Assembly: GCF_943193015.1 (NCBI RefSeq)
Contig: NZ_CALPCM010000005.1
Location: 62,001 to 126,000 of the forward strand
Length of the DNA stretch: 64,000 nucleotides
Origin: Hominisplanchenecus_A murintestinalis
Lineage (GTDB): Bacteria > Bacillota > Clostridia > Lachnospirales > Lachnospiraceae
Direction: 5' to 3'
Shown here in pieces: positions 8,121 through 16,943 of this stretch. The translations under genes and the position numbers were made by a program. Positions within the stretch are counted from its first letter, which is position 1. Every line of letters begins with the position of its first letter. The notes beneath the pieces are model-generated. The model ran no database searches, had not been told where the DNA came from, and saw only the letters and a list, made by a program, of their open reading frames with translations.

Positions 8121-11100
8121 ATGGATACGAAAAACAAAGCGTTGCGGCCCAAAGTTCCCGGCTTATACCGGCCGGAGTTTGAGCATGACAACTGTGGGAT
8201 CGGTGCAGTGGTCAATATCAGGGGAATCAAAACTCATGATACAGTTGAGAACGCGCTGCGGATTGTAGAAAACCTAGAACATAGAGCTGGCAAAGATGCC
8301 GAAGGAAAAACAGGTGACGGTGTAGGAATTCTGTTACAGATTTCACACAAGTTCTTCTCCAAAACCTGCGAATCCCTCGGCATCTTTTTAGGTTCTGAGA
8401 GAGAATACGGAATCGGTATGTTTTTCTTCCCTCAGGATGAGCTGAAAAGGAACCAGGCGAAAAAGATGTTTGAAATCATTGTAGAGAAGGAGGGGCTGGA
8501 GTTCCTGGGCTGGCGGGAAGTGCCTACAGTCCCTTCAGTGCTGGGGCATAAAGCGCTGGAGAAGATGCCCTGTATTCTTCAGGGATTCGTGAAGAAACCA
8601 AAGGATGTAGCAGCGGGGCTGGACTTTGACAGGAAGCTTTATGTAGTGCGCCGGGTATTTGAACAGAGTATAGAGGATACTTATGTGGCTTCACTTTCCA
8701 GCCGGACGATTGTATATAAGGGCATGTTCCTGGTGGGGCAGCTCCGGACATTCTTTAAGGATTTGCAGAGTAAAGACTATGAATCTGCCATTGCTACGGT
8801 ACATTCCAGGTTCAGCACCAACACAAATCCGAGCTGGGAACGGGCGCACCCGAACCGTTTGATTGTACATAACGGCGAGATTAATACCATCCGCGGGAAT
8901 GCCGACAAGATGCTGGCGCGGGAGGAGACCATGTCCAGCGAGTATTTTAACCGGGAACTGCATAAGGTGCTTCCGGTAGTGAATGTTTCCGGCTCCGATT
9001 CTGCCATGCTGGATAATACGCTCGAATTCCTGATGATGAGCGGGATGGAGCTGCCTCTGGCGATGATGATTACGATTCCTGAGCCGTGGGCGAATAATGA
9101 CACGATGAGCCAGGAGAAGAAGGATTTTTACCAGTATTATGCGACTATGATGGAGCCTTGGGACGGGCCGGCGTCTATTGTGTTTAGCGACGGTGATTTG
9201 ATTGGGGCGGTACTTGACAGGAACGGGCTGCGTCCGTCCAGATATTACATTACAGAGGATGGATATTTGATTCTTTCCTCGGAAGTGGGCGTATTGGATA
9301 TCGATCCTGCGAAGGTTGTCCAGAAGGAGCGGCTGCATCCGGGCAAGATGCTTCTGGTAGATACTGTCCGGGGGCGTGTGATTGACGATGATGAGCTGAA
9401 AGAAAAATATGCGGTGAGCCAGCCTTATGGGGAGTGGCTTGATAGATATTTGGTGAAATTAAAGGATTTGAAGATTCCGAATATCAGGGTGCAGGAATAC
9501 AGTAAGGAAGAACTGGCAAGGATGCAGAAAGCATTCGGCTATACCTATGAGGAGTACCAGACGTCTATCCGCCAGATGGCGTTAAATGGAGCCGAAGGGA
9601 TCAGCGCTATGGGAATCGATACACCTCTGGCAGTGCTGTCAAGCCGGCACCAGCCGCTGTTTAACTATTTTAAGCAGCTCTTTGCACAGGTTACAAATCC
9701 GCCTATTGATGCCATCCGGGAGGAGATAGTGACCTCCACCACAGTGTATGTAGGTAAGGATGGGAACCTGCTAAATGAGCAGCCCATTAACTGCCAGGTA
9801 CTGAAAATCGAGCATCCGATTCTGACGAACACGGATATGCTGAAAATTAAAAATATGAAAGTAGAAGGGTTTCAGGTTGAAGAAGTACCTATTACTTACT
9901 ATAAAAATACAAACCTGGAAAAAGCTATTGACCATTTGTTTGTGGAAGTGGACAGGGCGCACAGAAACGGGGCGGATATCCTGATTCTTACAGACAGGGG
10001 CGTGGACGAAAACCATGTGCCGATTCCTTCTCTGCTGGCAGTCTCGGCGGTTCATCAGCATTTGGTTAAGACGAAGAAGCGCACATCCCTGGCAATCGTG
10101 CTGGAGTCTGGGGAACCGCGGGAAGTCCATCATTTTGCGACGCTGCTTGGCTATGGCGCATGTGCAGTCAATCCCTATCTGGCATTGGAGACGATACGTC
10201 ATCAGGTAAACTGCGGGCTGCTGGATAAAGATTATTATGCGGCAGTGGAAGACTACAATGCAGCAGTCCTGCACGGCATTGTAAAGATTGCGTCCAAGAT
10301 GGGGATTTCTACGATTCAGTCTTATCAGGGGGCGCAGATTTTTGAAGCGCTTGGAATCGCACCTGAGGTGATTGACAGGTATTTCACAAATACTGTAAGC
10401 CGTGTGGGTGGGATTACGCTGGAGGATATTGCGAAAGAGGCGGATGCGCTCCACACAAAGGCATTTGACCCGCTGGGACTGGATGCTGATTTGACTCTGG
10501 ACAGCGCAGGGCGGCATAAGATGCGGAGCGCGGGGGAAAAGCACCGTTATAATCCGCAGACTATCCACATGCTGCAGCAGTCCACCAAACAGGGCGACTA
10601 TCAGATGTTTAAAACCTACACGGAGATGGTGGATAAGGAGGAATCCGGGTATCTGCGGAGCCTGATGGATTTTAACTATCCAAAAGAGGGCGTACCGCTG
10701 GAAGAGGTAGAGAGCGTAGATTCTATTGTGACCAGATTTAAAACAGGCGCCATGTCTTACGGCTCGATTTCCCAGGAAGCCCATGAAACGCTGGCAATTG
10801 CCATGAACCGGCTGCATGGAAAGTCGAATAGCGGCGAGGGAGGCGAGAGCCTGGAGCGGTTAAGGCCGGGAAAGGACGGAGAGAACCGCTGCTCTGCCAT
10901 TAAGCAGGTGGCTTCCGGGCGGTTTGGCGTTACATCTGAATATCTGGTGAGCGCGCAGGAACTGCAGATTAAGATGGCGCAGGGGGCAAAGCCTGGAGAG
11001 GGCGGCCACCTTCCGGCAGGCAAGGTGTATCCGTGGATTGCCAAAACGCGTCATTCCACGCCAGGCGTCGGGTTGATTTCCCCGCCGCCGCATCACGATA

Positions 11101-12674
11101 TTTATTCGATAGAAGATTTGGCACAGCTGATTTATGATTTGAAGAGTTCCAATACGAAAGCAAGGATTTCCGTGAAGCTGGTTTCGGAGGCAGGCGTGGG
11201 AACCGTGGCGGCGGGTGTAGCAAAGGCGGGGGCACAGGTAATCCTGATTTCTGGTTATGACGGCGGTACCGGGGCGGCGCCGAGAAGTTCTATCCACAAT
11301 GCGGGGCTTCCCTGGGAACTGGGGCTGGCAGAAACTCACCAGACACTTTTGATGAATGGGCTGAGAAATAAAGTGCGCATCGAAACGGACGGCAAGCTGA
11401 TGAGCGGTCGTGACGTAGCAATTGCGGCGATACTTGGTGCGGAGGAGTTTGGATTTGCCACTGCTCCGCTGGTGACTATGGGCTGTGTGATGATGCGTGT
11501 CTGCAATCTGGATACTTGTCCGGTGGGCGTGGCTACCCAGAACCCGGAGCTTCGGAAACGTTTCAGGGGAAAGCCGGAATATGTAGTGAACTTCATGCGG
11601 TTTATCGCGCAGGAGCTGCGGGAGTATATGGCAAAGCTGGGAGTCCGCACGATTGACGAGCTGGTAGGGCGCACCGACTTGCTGAAGCGGAAGGACGAAA
11701 TTGAGACTGCTCATGGAAAACGTGTGGATTTGCATGCAATTTTGGATAATACGTACTCCGCACTTGAGAATAAGGTGACCTTTGATCCGGCACAGGTGTA
11801 TGATTTCCAACTGGAAAAAACCGTGGACGAAAGAGTGCTGCTGAAAAAGCTGCGGGGAGCGTTGGAGAAGAGGCAGAAGCGCAGCGTAGAGGTGGATGTA
11901 ATCAATACAGACAGGGCATTCGGCACGATTTTCGGTTCGGAAATTACCCGAATCTGCGGTGATACCCTGGAAGAAGACAGTTATACGGTTAAATGTAACG
12001 GAACAGGCGGCCAGAGCTTCGGGGCATTTATCCCGAAAGGGCTGACCCTGGAGCTGGTGGGGGATAGCAACGATTATTTTGGAAAAGGTCTTTCCGGCGG
12101 AAAGCTGATTGTATACCCGCCGAAGGGCAGTAAATATAGAGCAGATGAAAATATCATCATCGGAAACGTGGCGCTTTACGGCGCTACCAGCGGAAAAGCG
12201 TATATTAATGGTGTGGCGGGAGAGCGCTTCTGTGTGAGGAACTCCGGTGCAGCAGCAGTGGTGGAAGGCGTGGGAGACCACGGCTGCGAATACATGACAG
12301 GCGGCCGTGTAGTTGTTTTGGGTAAGACAGGAAAGAACTTTGCGGCGGGCATGAGCGGCGGTATTGCTTATGTACTGGATGAGGAGAATGACCTTTATCG
12401 GAAGGTGAATAAACAGATGGTTTCTATTGACAAGCTCATGAATAAGTATGATGTGCTAGAGCTGAAAGAGATGGTGAAGGACCATGTGGCATACACGAAT
12501 TCGGCGAAAGGAAAGGAAATTCTTGAAAATTTCAGCGAATATCTGCCAAAATTCAAGAAAATCATTCCGCATGATTATGCCCGTATGCTCAAAGCAATCG
12601 TCCAGATGGAGGAAAAGGGACTGAGCAGTGAGCAGGCGCAGATTGAAGCATTTTATGCGAACAAAAAAGAATAG
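8121..12674 (+). CDS. gltB: Glutamate synthase, large (alpha) subunit
   Basis: Full-length 1517-residue GltB. It hydrolyses glutamine and transfers the ammonia through a tunnel to 2-oxoglutarate, giving two glutamates. The class II amidotransferase nucleophile is Cys25 (HDNCGIGAV), so a 24-residue propeptide is probably removed. The central domain and FMN-binding synthase domain follow (about 780-1200; GAKPGEGGHLPAGKV, ISGYDGGTGAAPRSS), with the 3Fe-4S motif C-x5-C-x4-C in GCVMMRVCNLDTCPVG near 1120. The C-terminal GXGXG beta-helix domain (about 1250-1450; SFGAFIPKGLTLELVGDSNDYFGKGLSGG) is intact. gltD follows 12 nt downstream in the same operon, supporting the NAD(P)H-type heterodimer. Confidence 0.97.
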   Translation: MDTKNKALRPKVPGLYRPEFEHDNCGIGAVVNIRGIKTHDTVENALRIVENLEHRAGKDAEGKTGDGVGILLQISHKFFSKTCESLGIFLGSEREYGIGMFFFPQDELKRNQAKKMFEIIVEKEGLEFLGWREVPTVPSVLGHKALEKMPCILQGFVKKPKDVAAGLDFDRKLYVVRRVFEQSIEDTYVASLSSRTIVYKGMFLVGQLRTFFKDLQSKDYESAIATVHSRFSTNTNPSWERAHPNRLIVHNGEINTIRGNADKMLAREETMSSEYFNRELHKVLPVVNVSGSDSAMLDNTLEFLMMSGMELPLAMMITIPEPWANNDTMSQEKKDFYQYYATMMEPWDGPASIVFSDGDLIGAVLDRNGLRPSRYYITEDGYLILSSEVGVLDIDPAKVVQKERLHPGKMLLVDTVRGRVIDDDELKEKYAVSQPYGEWLDRYLVKLKDLKIPNIRVQEYSKEELARMQKAFGYTYEEYQTSIRQMALNGAEGISAMGIDTPLAVLSSRHQPLFNYFKQLFAQVTNPPIDAIREEIVTSTTVYVGKDGNLLNEQPINCQVLKIEHPILTNTDMLKIKNMKVEGFQVEEVPITYYKNTNLEKAIDHLFVEVDRAHRNGADILILTDRGVDENHVPIPSLLAVSAVHQHLVKTKKRTSLAIVLESGEPREVHHFATLLGYGACAVNPYLALETIRHQVNCGLLDKDYYAAVEDYNAAVLHGIVKIASKMGISTIQSYQGAQIFEALGIAPEVIDRYFTNTVSRVGGITLEDIAKEADALHTKAFDPLGLDADLTLDSAGRHKMRSAGEKHRYNPQTIHMLQQSTKQGDYQMFKTYTEMVDKEESGYLRSLMDFNYPKEGVPLEEVESVDSIVTRFKTGAMSYGSISQEAHETLAIAMNRLHGKSNSGEGGESLERLRPGKDGENRCSAIKQVASGRFGVTSEYLVSAQELQIKMAQGAKPGEGGHLPAGKVYPWIAKTRHSTPGVGLISPPPHHDIYSIEDLAQLIYDLKSSNTKARISVKLVSEAGVGTVAAGVAKAGAQVILISGYDGGTGAAPRSSIHNAGLPWELGLAETHQTLLMNGLRNKVRIETDGKLMSGRDVAIAAILGAEEFGFATAPLVTMGCVMMRVCNLDTCPVGVATQNPELRKRFRGKPEYVVNFMRFIAQELREYMAKLGVRTIDELVGRTDLLKRKDEIETAHGKRVDLHAILDNTYSALENKVTFDPAQVYDFQLEKTVDERVLLKKLRGALEKRQKRSVEVDVINTDRAFGTIFGSEITRICGDTLEEDSYTVKCNGTGGQSFGAFIPKGLTLELVGDSNDYFGKGLSGGKLIVYPPKGSKYRADENIIIGNVALYGATSGKAYINGVAGERFCVRNSGAAAVVEGVGDHGCEYMTGGRVVVLGKTGKNFAAGMSGGIAYVLDEENDLYRKVNKQMVSIDKLMNKYDVLELKEMVKDHVAYTNSAKGKEILENFSEYLPKFKKIIPHDYARMLKAIVQMEEKGLSSEQAQIEAFYANKKE

Positions 12675-12686
12675 GAGGGAGAGGGC

Positions 12687-14171
12687 ATGGGAAAACCAAC
12701 AGGATTTTTAGACTATAAAAGACAGAACAGCGAGACAATCCCTCCAAAGAAAAGGATTCAGAATTTTAAAGAATTTCATGTGGCGCTGCCTCTTGAGAAG
12801 CAGCGGATTCAGGGAGCCAGATGTATGGCCTGCGGCGTACCGTTTTGCCAATATGGACAGATAATAGGCGGCATGGCTTCGGGATGTCCGCTAAATAATC
12901 TGGTACCGGAGTGGAATGATTTGATTTATCATGGGAAATGGGAACTGGCCTATAGACGGCTGGCGAAAACAAATTGTTTTCCGGAATTTACCTCCAGAGT
13001 GTGTCCCGCACTCTGCGAGGCGGCGTGTACCTGTAACCTGAATGGGGAGGCGGTGGCGACAAAGGAAAATGAACATGCGATTATTGAATATGCTTTTGCA
13101 CAGGGACTCATCGCGCCGCATCCGCCCAAAGTGCGGACAGGAAAGAAGGTGGCAGTCGTGGGCAGCGGTCCTTCAGGGCTGGCGGCGGCTATGCAGTTGA
13201 ATTCCAGAGGGCATAAGGTGACTGTGTTTGAAAGAAGAGACCGCATCGGCGGCCTGCTGCGTTACGGTATTCCAAATATGAAGCTGGACAAAAGCGTGAT
13301 AGACCGCCGGATTGCGATTATGGAGGCGGAGGGCGTTGAGTTTGTGACAAATGCAAACGTGGGCGGGGACATCAAGGCATCCAGGCTGTTGAAAGAGTAT
13401 GACAGGGTGGTGCTGGCCTGCGGCGCGTCAAATCCCAGGGATATCAATGTTCCGGGACGCGATGCATCTGGAATTTATTTTGCAGTGGATTTCCTGACCT
13501 CTGTTACAAAGAGCCTGCTGGACAGTAACTTTGCGGATCATAAATTTATTCCGGCAAAAGGGAAAAAGGTTATGGTTATCGGAGGCGGCGATACCGGGAA
13601 TGACTGTGTGGGAACTTCTATTCGTCTGGGAGCCGCTTCCGTGCTCCAGCTGGAAATGATGCCGAAAGCGCCAGATACCAGAACAGAGCAGAATCCCTGG
13701 CCGGAGTGGCCAAGGGTGTGCAAGACAGATTACGGGCAGGAAGAGGCGATTGCTGTATTTGGTCACGACCCCAGAGTATACCAGACTACGGTTACGGAGT
13801 TTGTCAAAAATAAAAAAGGCGAAGTATGTAAAGCGAAGCTGGTGAAGCTCCAGGGTCAAAAGGATGAAAAGACCGGGAAGATGAGGATGGCGCCGGTAGA
13901 GGGGAGCGAATATGTAGTAGATGTAGACTTGGTGCTTATTGCGGCAGGATTCCTTGGTTCCCAGAAATACGTGACAGATGCATTCAAAGTGGAGTTGGAC
14001 GGCAGGACGAATGTAAAAACGGCTCCGGGCGAATACCAGACATCTGTTCCCGGCGTGTTTACGGCAGGAGATATGCATAGAGGGCAGTCTCTTGTGGTGT
14101 GGGCTATTCGGGAAGGAAGAGAAGCGGCGAGGGCTGTAGACGAATCTTTGATGGGATATACAAATCTGTAG
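12687..14171 (+). CDS. gltD: Glutamate synthase, small (beta) subunit
   Basis: The 494-residue GltD feeds electrons from NAD(P)H to GltB through FAD and 4Fe-4S clusters. The N-terminal adrenodoxin-like region carries the cluster cysteines (CMACGVPFCQ, GCPLNNLVPEW, CPALCEAACTCN). The FAD site is GSGPSGLAAAMQL near residue 154 and the NAD(P) site GGGDTGNDCVG near 300; the C-terminal FAD motif is GVFTAGDMHRGQSLVVWAI. AGGAGGGAGAGG precedes the ATG. A hairpin at 14214 ends the operon. Confidence 0.96.
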   Translation: MGKPTGFLDYKRQNSETIPPKKRIQNFKEFHVALPLEKQRIQGARCMACGVPFCQYGQIIGGMASGCPLNNLVPEWNDLIYHGKWELAYRRLAKTNCFPEFTSRVCPALCEAACTCNLNGEAVATKENEHAIIEYAFAQGLIAPHPPKVRTGKKVAVVGSGPSGLAAAMQLNSRGHKVTVFERRDRIGGLLRYGIPNMKLDKSVIDRRIAIMEAEGVEFVTNANVGGDIKASRLLKEYDRVVLACGASNPRDINVPGRDASGIYFAVDFLTSVTKSLLDSNFADHKFIPAKGKKVMVIGGGDTGNDCVGTSIRLGAASVLQLEMMPKAPDTRTEQNPWPEWPRVCKTDYGQEEAIAVFGHDPRVYQTTVTEFVKNKKGEVCKAKLVKLQGQKDEKTGKMRMAPVEGSEYVVDVDLVLIAAGFLGSQKYVTDAFKVELDGRTNVKTAPGEYQTSVPGVFTAGDMHRGQSLVVWAIREGREAARAVDESLMGYTNL

Positions 14172-14213
14172 AAAAGGCAGCGTACGCCAATCGGATAGAA
14201 ATGAACATATGAG

Positions 14214-14253
14214 AAGGGCTACCTGATTTTCTTTTAAATCAGATAGCCCTTTT
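14214..14253 (+). terminator. Rho-independent terminator of gltBD
   Basis: A 16-bp stem with one mismatch (14214-14229 with 14236-14251, loop of about 6 nt) is followed by a short T run. The same hairpin would form the 3' end of the minus-strand transcript that starts near 14546, although there the downstream sequence is not T-rich. Confidence 0.75.
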
Positions 14254-14546
14254 AATGAATTTCCAGAAGCTTCACTTAATAACCTCTCTTTCTATTGTCT
14301 GTTTTTTAATTGGCTATGGGTCTCTGCCTCTCATTGGAATCCCCTCCTTCAGCCACGCTGCGAAATCTCTTTGTTCAGTTTTTTTCTTAAACTCTTATGA
14401 GAGATTGCATTTGATTGGGTTTAACTATGCCATTGGACCGTCCTCCTATTTTCTAAAGAATCGAAAAGCTTTCACTCTTAGCGGCTTTGCTTGCCAGGAA
14501 CAAATTTCCTAAATTGGTGTTTTGCTTCGTTTCTTTTGTTTTTGTT
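14214..14546 (-). ncRNA. Candidate stand-alone structured noncoding RNA
   Basis: This gene-free stretch has a consensus minus-strand promoter (TTGACA-17-TACAAT, 14553-14581), predicting a transcript from about 14546 that ends at or near the hairpin at 14251-14214. The minus-strand sequence is purine-rich with A-rich loops and nested helices: AGGAA/UUCCU near 14500, GCAAUCUCU pairing with AGAGAUUUCGC around 14430-14365 and enclosing an AGUUU/AAACU hairpin, and two similar blocks (GGUCCAAUGGC and GAUUCCAAUGAGAGGC). No convincing ORF with a ribosome site exists on either strand. The size and layout would fit a large clostridial RNA class such as the raiA motif, but I cannot confirm the family by eye; 6S-like RNA is another option. 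Confidence 0.6.
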
Positions 14547-14552
14547 GAGTTT

Positions 14553-14581
14553 ATTGTAACTCTGAAAACAGGATTTGTCAA
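14553..14581 (-). promoter_or_regulatory. Consensus promoter of the candidate ncRNA
   Basis: Minus-strand TTGACA (14576-14581), exact 17-bp spacer, TACAAT (14553-14558). It reads away from the coat-protein genes into a gene-free stretch, which is the main reason to call a noncoding transcript here. Confidence 0.75.
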
Positions 14582-14663
14582 GATTTATTTTTAAAATTTT
14601 TAAAATATTTTTCGATATTAATAACTTAATTGAGTATATTATTTAAAATATTCAGATAAAATC

Positions 14664-14710
14664 AAAAAAAAGAACAGGGTATATGGAATCTAATATGCCA
14701 TACACCCTGT
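14664..14710 (-). terminator. Terminator of the spoVB-coat protein cluster
   Basis: A 13-bp stem with one mismatch (14674-14686 with 14698-14710) is followed on the minus strand by an eight-T tract (A run at 14664-14671). It lies 26 bp after the last coat gene. Confidence 0.88.
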
Positions 14711-14735
14711 CTGCAGGATTTAAATTGCTCCGCTC

Positions 14736-14984
14736 TTAGCCCTGTGTCAGGACATTGCGCACATGGGCAACTTCTTCAGCCGTAGCTTTTGCTGCCGGAA
14801 CATAGTACTGTTTGCTGCGTGCGATTTGGTAAAGCTCTTCCTGAGAAGTTTCGCACTGGTTGCGGATCTGTTTTAAGGTCTGTTTCAGCTGCGGGTTCTC
14901 GGACTGTGCAATCATACCTGCATAGCGGGTAAGTTCGCCGTTAATGCCTGCGAGTGTGTCTGATACCATTGTTTTCTCATCCAT
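14736..14984 (-). CDS. CotF-like spore coat protein
   Basis: An 82-residue soluble helical protein resembling the CotF spore coat family: two long amphipathic helices (residues 5-30 and 33-58), a conserved QIRNQCETSQEELYQIA segment, and a short aromatic tail (KQYYVPAAKA). Small single-domain CotF proteins of this kind are common in clostridia and assemble in the spore coat. The ribosome site GGAGGG overlaps the stop codon of the preceding coat gene, so the two are translationally coupled. A strong terminator follows. Confidence 0.75.
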   Translation of the reverse strand: MDEKTMVSDTLAGINGELTRYAGMIAQSENPQLKQTLKQIRNQCETSQEELYQIARSKQYYVPAAKATAEEVAHVRNVLTQG

Positions 14985-14996
14985 GTCTGTTCCCTC

Positions 14997-15185
14997 CTAC
15001 TGTAAGAATTTCATGAGCTGCTGTTTTGTTTCCATTGCGGACTGCGCAGATTTCTGGAAAAACTGTTTTACGCTCTGGTCAGTGGCCTGGTTTGCATAGT
15101 CTGTCATTTTACAGTGGGTGGTGCTGTATCCGCCAATTAGATGGCGAAGGTTCTGCAGGTCTAATTCTGAAATTTCTGTCATCAT
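14997..15185 (-). CDS. Small CotF-like spore coat protein
   Basis: A 62-residue helical protein (ELDLQNLRHLIGGYSTTHCKMTDYANQATDQSVKQFFQKSA in short parts matches the helical hairpin seen in clostridial CotF-like coat proteins). It has a single Cys in TTHCKM. ACAGGAGG lies 9 nt before the ATG. It is 30 nt downstream of the spoVB-like gene and 12 nt upstream of the second coat gene, so all three probably form one sporulation-linked transcript; pairs of unequal CotF-like proteins may co-assemble (inference). Confidence 0.7.
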   Translation of the reverse strand: MMTEISELDLQNLRHLIGGYSTTHCKMTDYANQATDQSVKQFFQKSAQSAMETKQQLMKFLQ

Positions 15186-15215
15186 AATTAAGAAAACCTC
15201 CTGTAATCTTTTTTG

Positions 15216-16754
15216 TTACGCTTTTATTATCCCACGTCCGCGCAAAAGTATGTAAATCTGAGAAAAGAACATAATACCAATATAAACAGCGCACAGGATT
15301 AAAATAGAAAGAAACATTTCCAGTACAGGAAGTATTTTCCACGGAATGTACAGCAGGCAGGAACGGAAAAATAGCATAATTCCTACACTTACGCTGAGGG
15401 CGGCCAGAGGCTTTACGATCCAGCCCAGGCTGTCGAAGTGAAAAGGTACATGCCGCGACAGCACAAAAAGCGCCAGGGCTGCAGAAAGAAGCTGGCTGAC
15501 CAGGATTCCCCAGAGATATCCGGCGACCCCGAAGCGTGGGATGGCAAACCACACGAAAAGGATGCGGATGAGCAGGGAAACAGTATTTTGCCAGAAGGTA
15601 GTTACGGCTTTCCCCATACCGTTTAGGATACTGGTGAGGGTAGTTCCCAAATACAGAAAAGGACAGATCCACGCCAGGATAAGGATAAATTTTCCGGCGA
15701 GGGAGCTGGCAAAGAGAACTCTTCCCATGCTTTCGCCGAAGCAAAGAAAAATTCCGGTACAGAGGATTCCGAGAATCAGACAGTACTGGATGGTATTCTC
15801 CAGCGTCCGGGAAATCTGTCTCTGGCTTCCGGCGGCCTGTGCCTCCGAGACTGTGGGCAGCAGCATCACGGAGATAGAGTTGGTGATGGCAGAGGGAAAA
15901 AGCACCAAAGGGAGCGCCATTCCGGTAAGCACGCCGTAGATGCTGAGCGCTGAAGAAACAGACAGCCCTGCCAGCTGGAGACGCAGCGGGATACAGATTG
16001 CCTCCACGCTCAGCAGCAGGTTAATGAGTAATCTATTTGCAGTCAGTGGAAGAGAGATTTTTAAAATACCGGTAAAGGGCAGGCTTGATTTGGAAGCAAG
16101 AGAGGATATCTTTGTTTTTCCAAAATGCAGTGCAGCGGCGGTTAAAGAGAAGAGCGCAGAGGCAAGCTCTTCAAAAATCAGGCCGATAACAGCTAGAACC
16201 GGAGTAGGACGGATGCCTTTTTCCAAAAAAATTATATATACTAAGTATGAGGCGGAAACCCTGGCGGCTTGCTCCACAAGCTGGGATATGGCAGGAACGT
16301 GCGTTTTTTTCAGACCAAAATAGTATCCGCCCACGCAGGAGTGTATTCCGGCAAAAGGCAGGGCGAAAGCAAGCATGCGGACGAGAGATTCGCAGCGTGT
16401 TTCTTTTAAAAAGGCAGAGGAAATCCATCCTGCCCCATGATATAAAAATAAAGAGACAAAGAGAGTACCGCATGTGGTTAGAATGAGTCCGGCAAAAAAG
16501 GTGTTACGTGCCCCCTTTTTATCGCCTAAAGCCATTTTTTCCGATACATTTTTTGAAATAGCAGTCTGTATTCCGGCGGCAGTAAGGGAAAATGCCATAG
16601 TGTAAACCGGGAAAATGAGCTGGTAAATGCCCACGCCTTCCGCACCGATTGCGTGGGATAGGAATATTCTATAGAAGAAACCGATAATCCGGCTGACAAA
16701 TCCCACAATAGTCAGAACAAATGCCCCTTGAAGAATGACGCGTTTTTGATTCAT
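15216..16754 (-). CDS. spoVB: SpoVB/MurJ-like oligosaccharide flippase
   Basis: A 512-residue MATE/MVF-type membrane protein with about 14 hydrophobic helices. The N-terminus (RIIGFFYRIFLSHAIGAEGVGIYQLIFPVYTMAFSLTAAGIQTAISK) is typical of SpoVB and related polysaccharide exporters that flip lipid-linked cell-wall precursors; SpoVB acts in spore cortex synthesis. The start at 16754 (MNQKRVIL) is chosen because GGAG lies upstream at suitable distance; the frame extends 18 codons further to 16808 without a ribosome site. Two coat genes follow on the same strand, which favours a sporulation role over vegetative MurJ or capsule export, though paralogs are common. Confidence 0.8.
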   Translation of the reverse strand: MNQKRVILQGAFVLTIVGFVSRIIGFFYRIFLSHAIGAEGVGIYQLIFPVYTMAFSLTAAGIQTAISKNVSEKMALGDKKGARNTFFAGLILTTCGTLFVSLFLYHGAGWISSAFLKETRCESLVRMLAFALPFAGIHSCVGGYYFGLKKTHVPAISQLVEQAARVSASYLVYIIFLEKGIRPTPVLAVIGLIFEELASALFSLTAAALHFGKTKISSLASKSSLPFTGILKISLPLTANRLLINLLLSVEAICIPLRLQLAGLSVSSALSIYGVLTGMALPLVLFPSAITNSISVMLLPTVSEAQAAGSQRQISRTLENTIQYCLILGILCTGIFLCFGESMGRVLFASSLAGKFILILAWICPFLYLGTTLTSILNGMGKAVTTFWQNTVSLLIRILFVWFAIPRFGVAGYLWGILVSQLLSAALALFVLSRHVPFHFDSLGWIVKPLAALSVSVGIMLFFRSCLLYIPWKILPVLEMFLSILILCAVYIGIMFFSQIYILLRGRGIIKA

Positions 16755-16864
16755 AGATAGAAGCTCCGAATGGTTTCTATAAATATATGAGCTGTCCGTC
16801 TGTACCATGCCAGGATTCGCAGCTGCGCGGAGTTCAAATTGCGGTTTGTATTTGTGTCCGGGGG

Positions 16865-16893
16865 TTGACAGGAAACGGAAGAAGTGATATAGT
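16865..16893 (+). promoter_or_regulatory. Sigma-A promoter of the isc operon
   Basis: TTGACA (16865-16870), 17-bp spacer, TATAGT (16888-16893); transcription should start near 16900, immediately before the palindromic operator. Confidence 0.85.
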
Positions 16894-16902
16894 CAGGAAT
16901 AT

Positions 16903-16927
16903 AAATCCCAGTAAAATACTCGGATTT
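16903..16927 (+). promoter_or_regulatory. Probable IscR/Rrf2 operator
   Basis: A 25-bp near-palindrome: left arm AAATCCCAGTA, AAA centre, right arm TACTCGGATTT; 10 of 11 arm positions pair. Rrf2 regulators such as IscR and CymR bind imperfect palindromes of this length. It covers the first transcribed bases, so binding should block initiation, giving negative autoregulation of iscR and the ISC genes. Confidence 0.7.
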
Positions 16928-16943
16928 GAAAGGGGGAAGCGGA

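Noticed and set aside
10860..12281. 473-codon minus-strand frame inside gltB
   Set aside because: Antisense to intact gltB, His/Cys/Arg-rich composition typical of a shadow frame.
14255..14512. 85-codon + strand frame after gltD
   Set aside because: The ATG lies at the end of the gltD terminator, no ribosome site is present, and the composition fits the complement of a folded minus-strand RNA.
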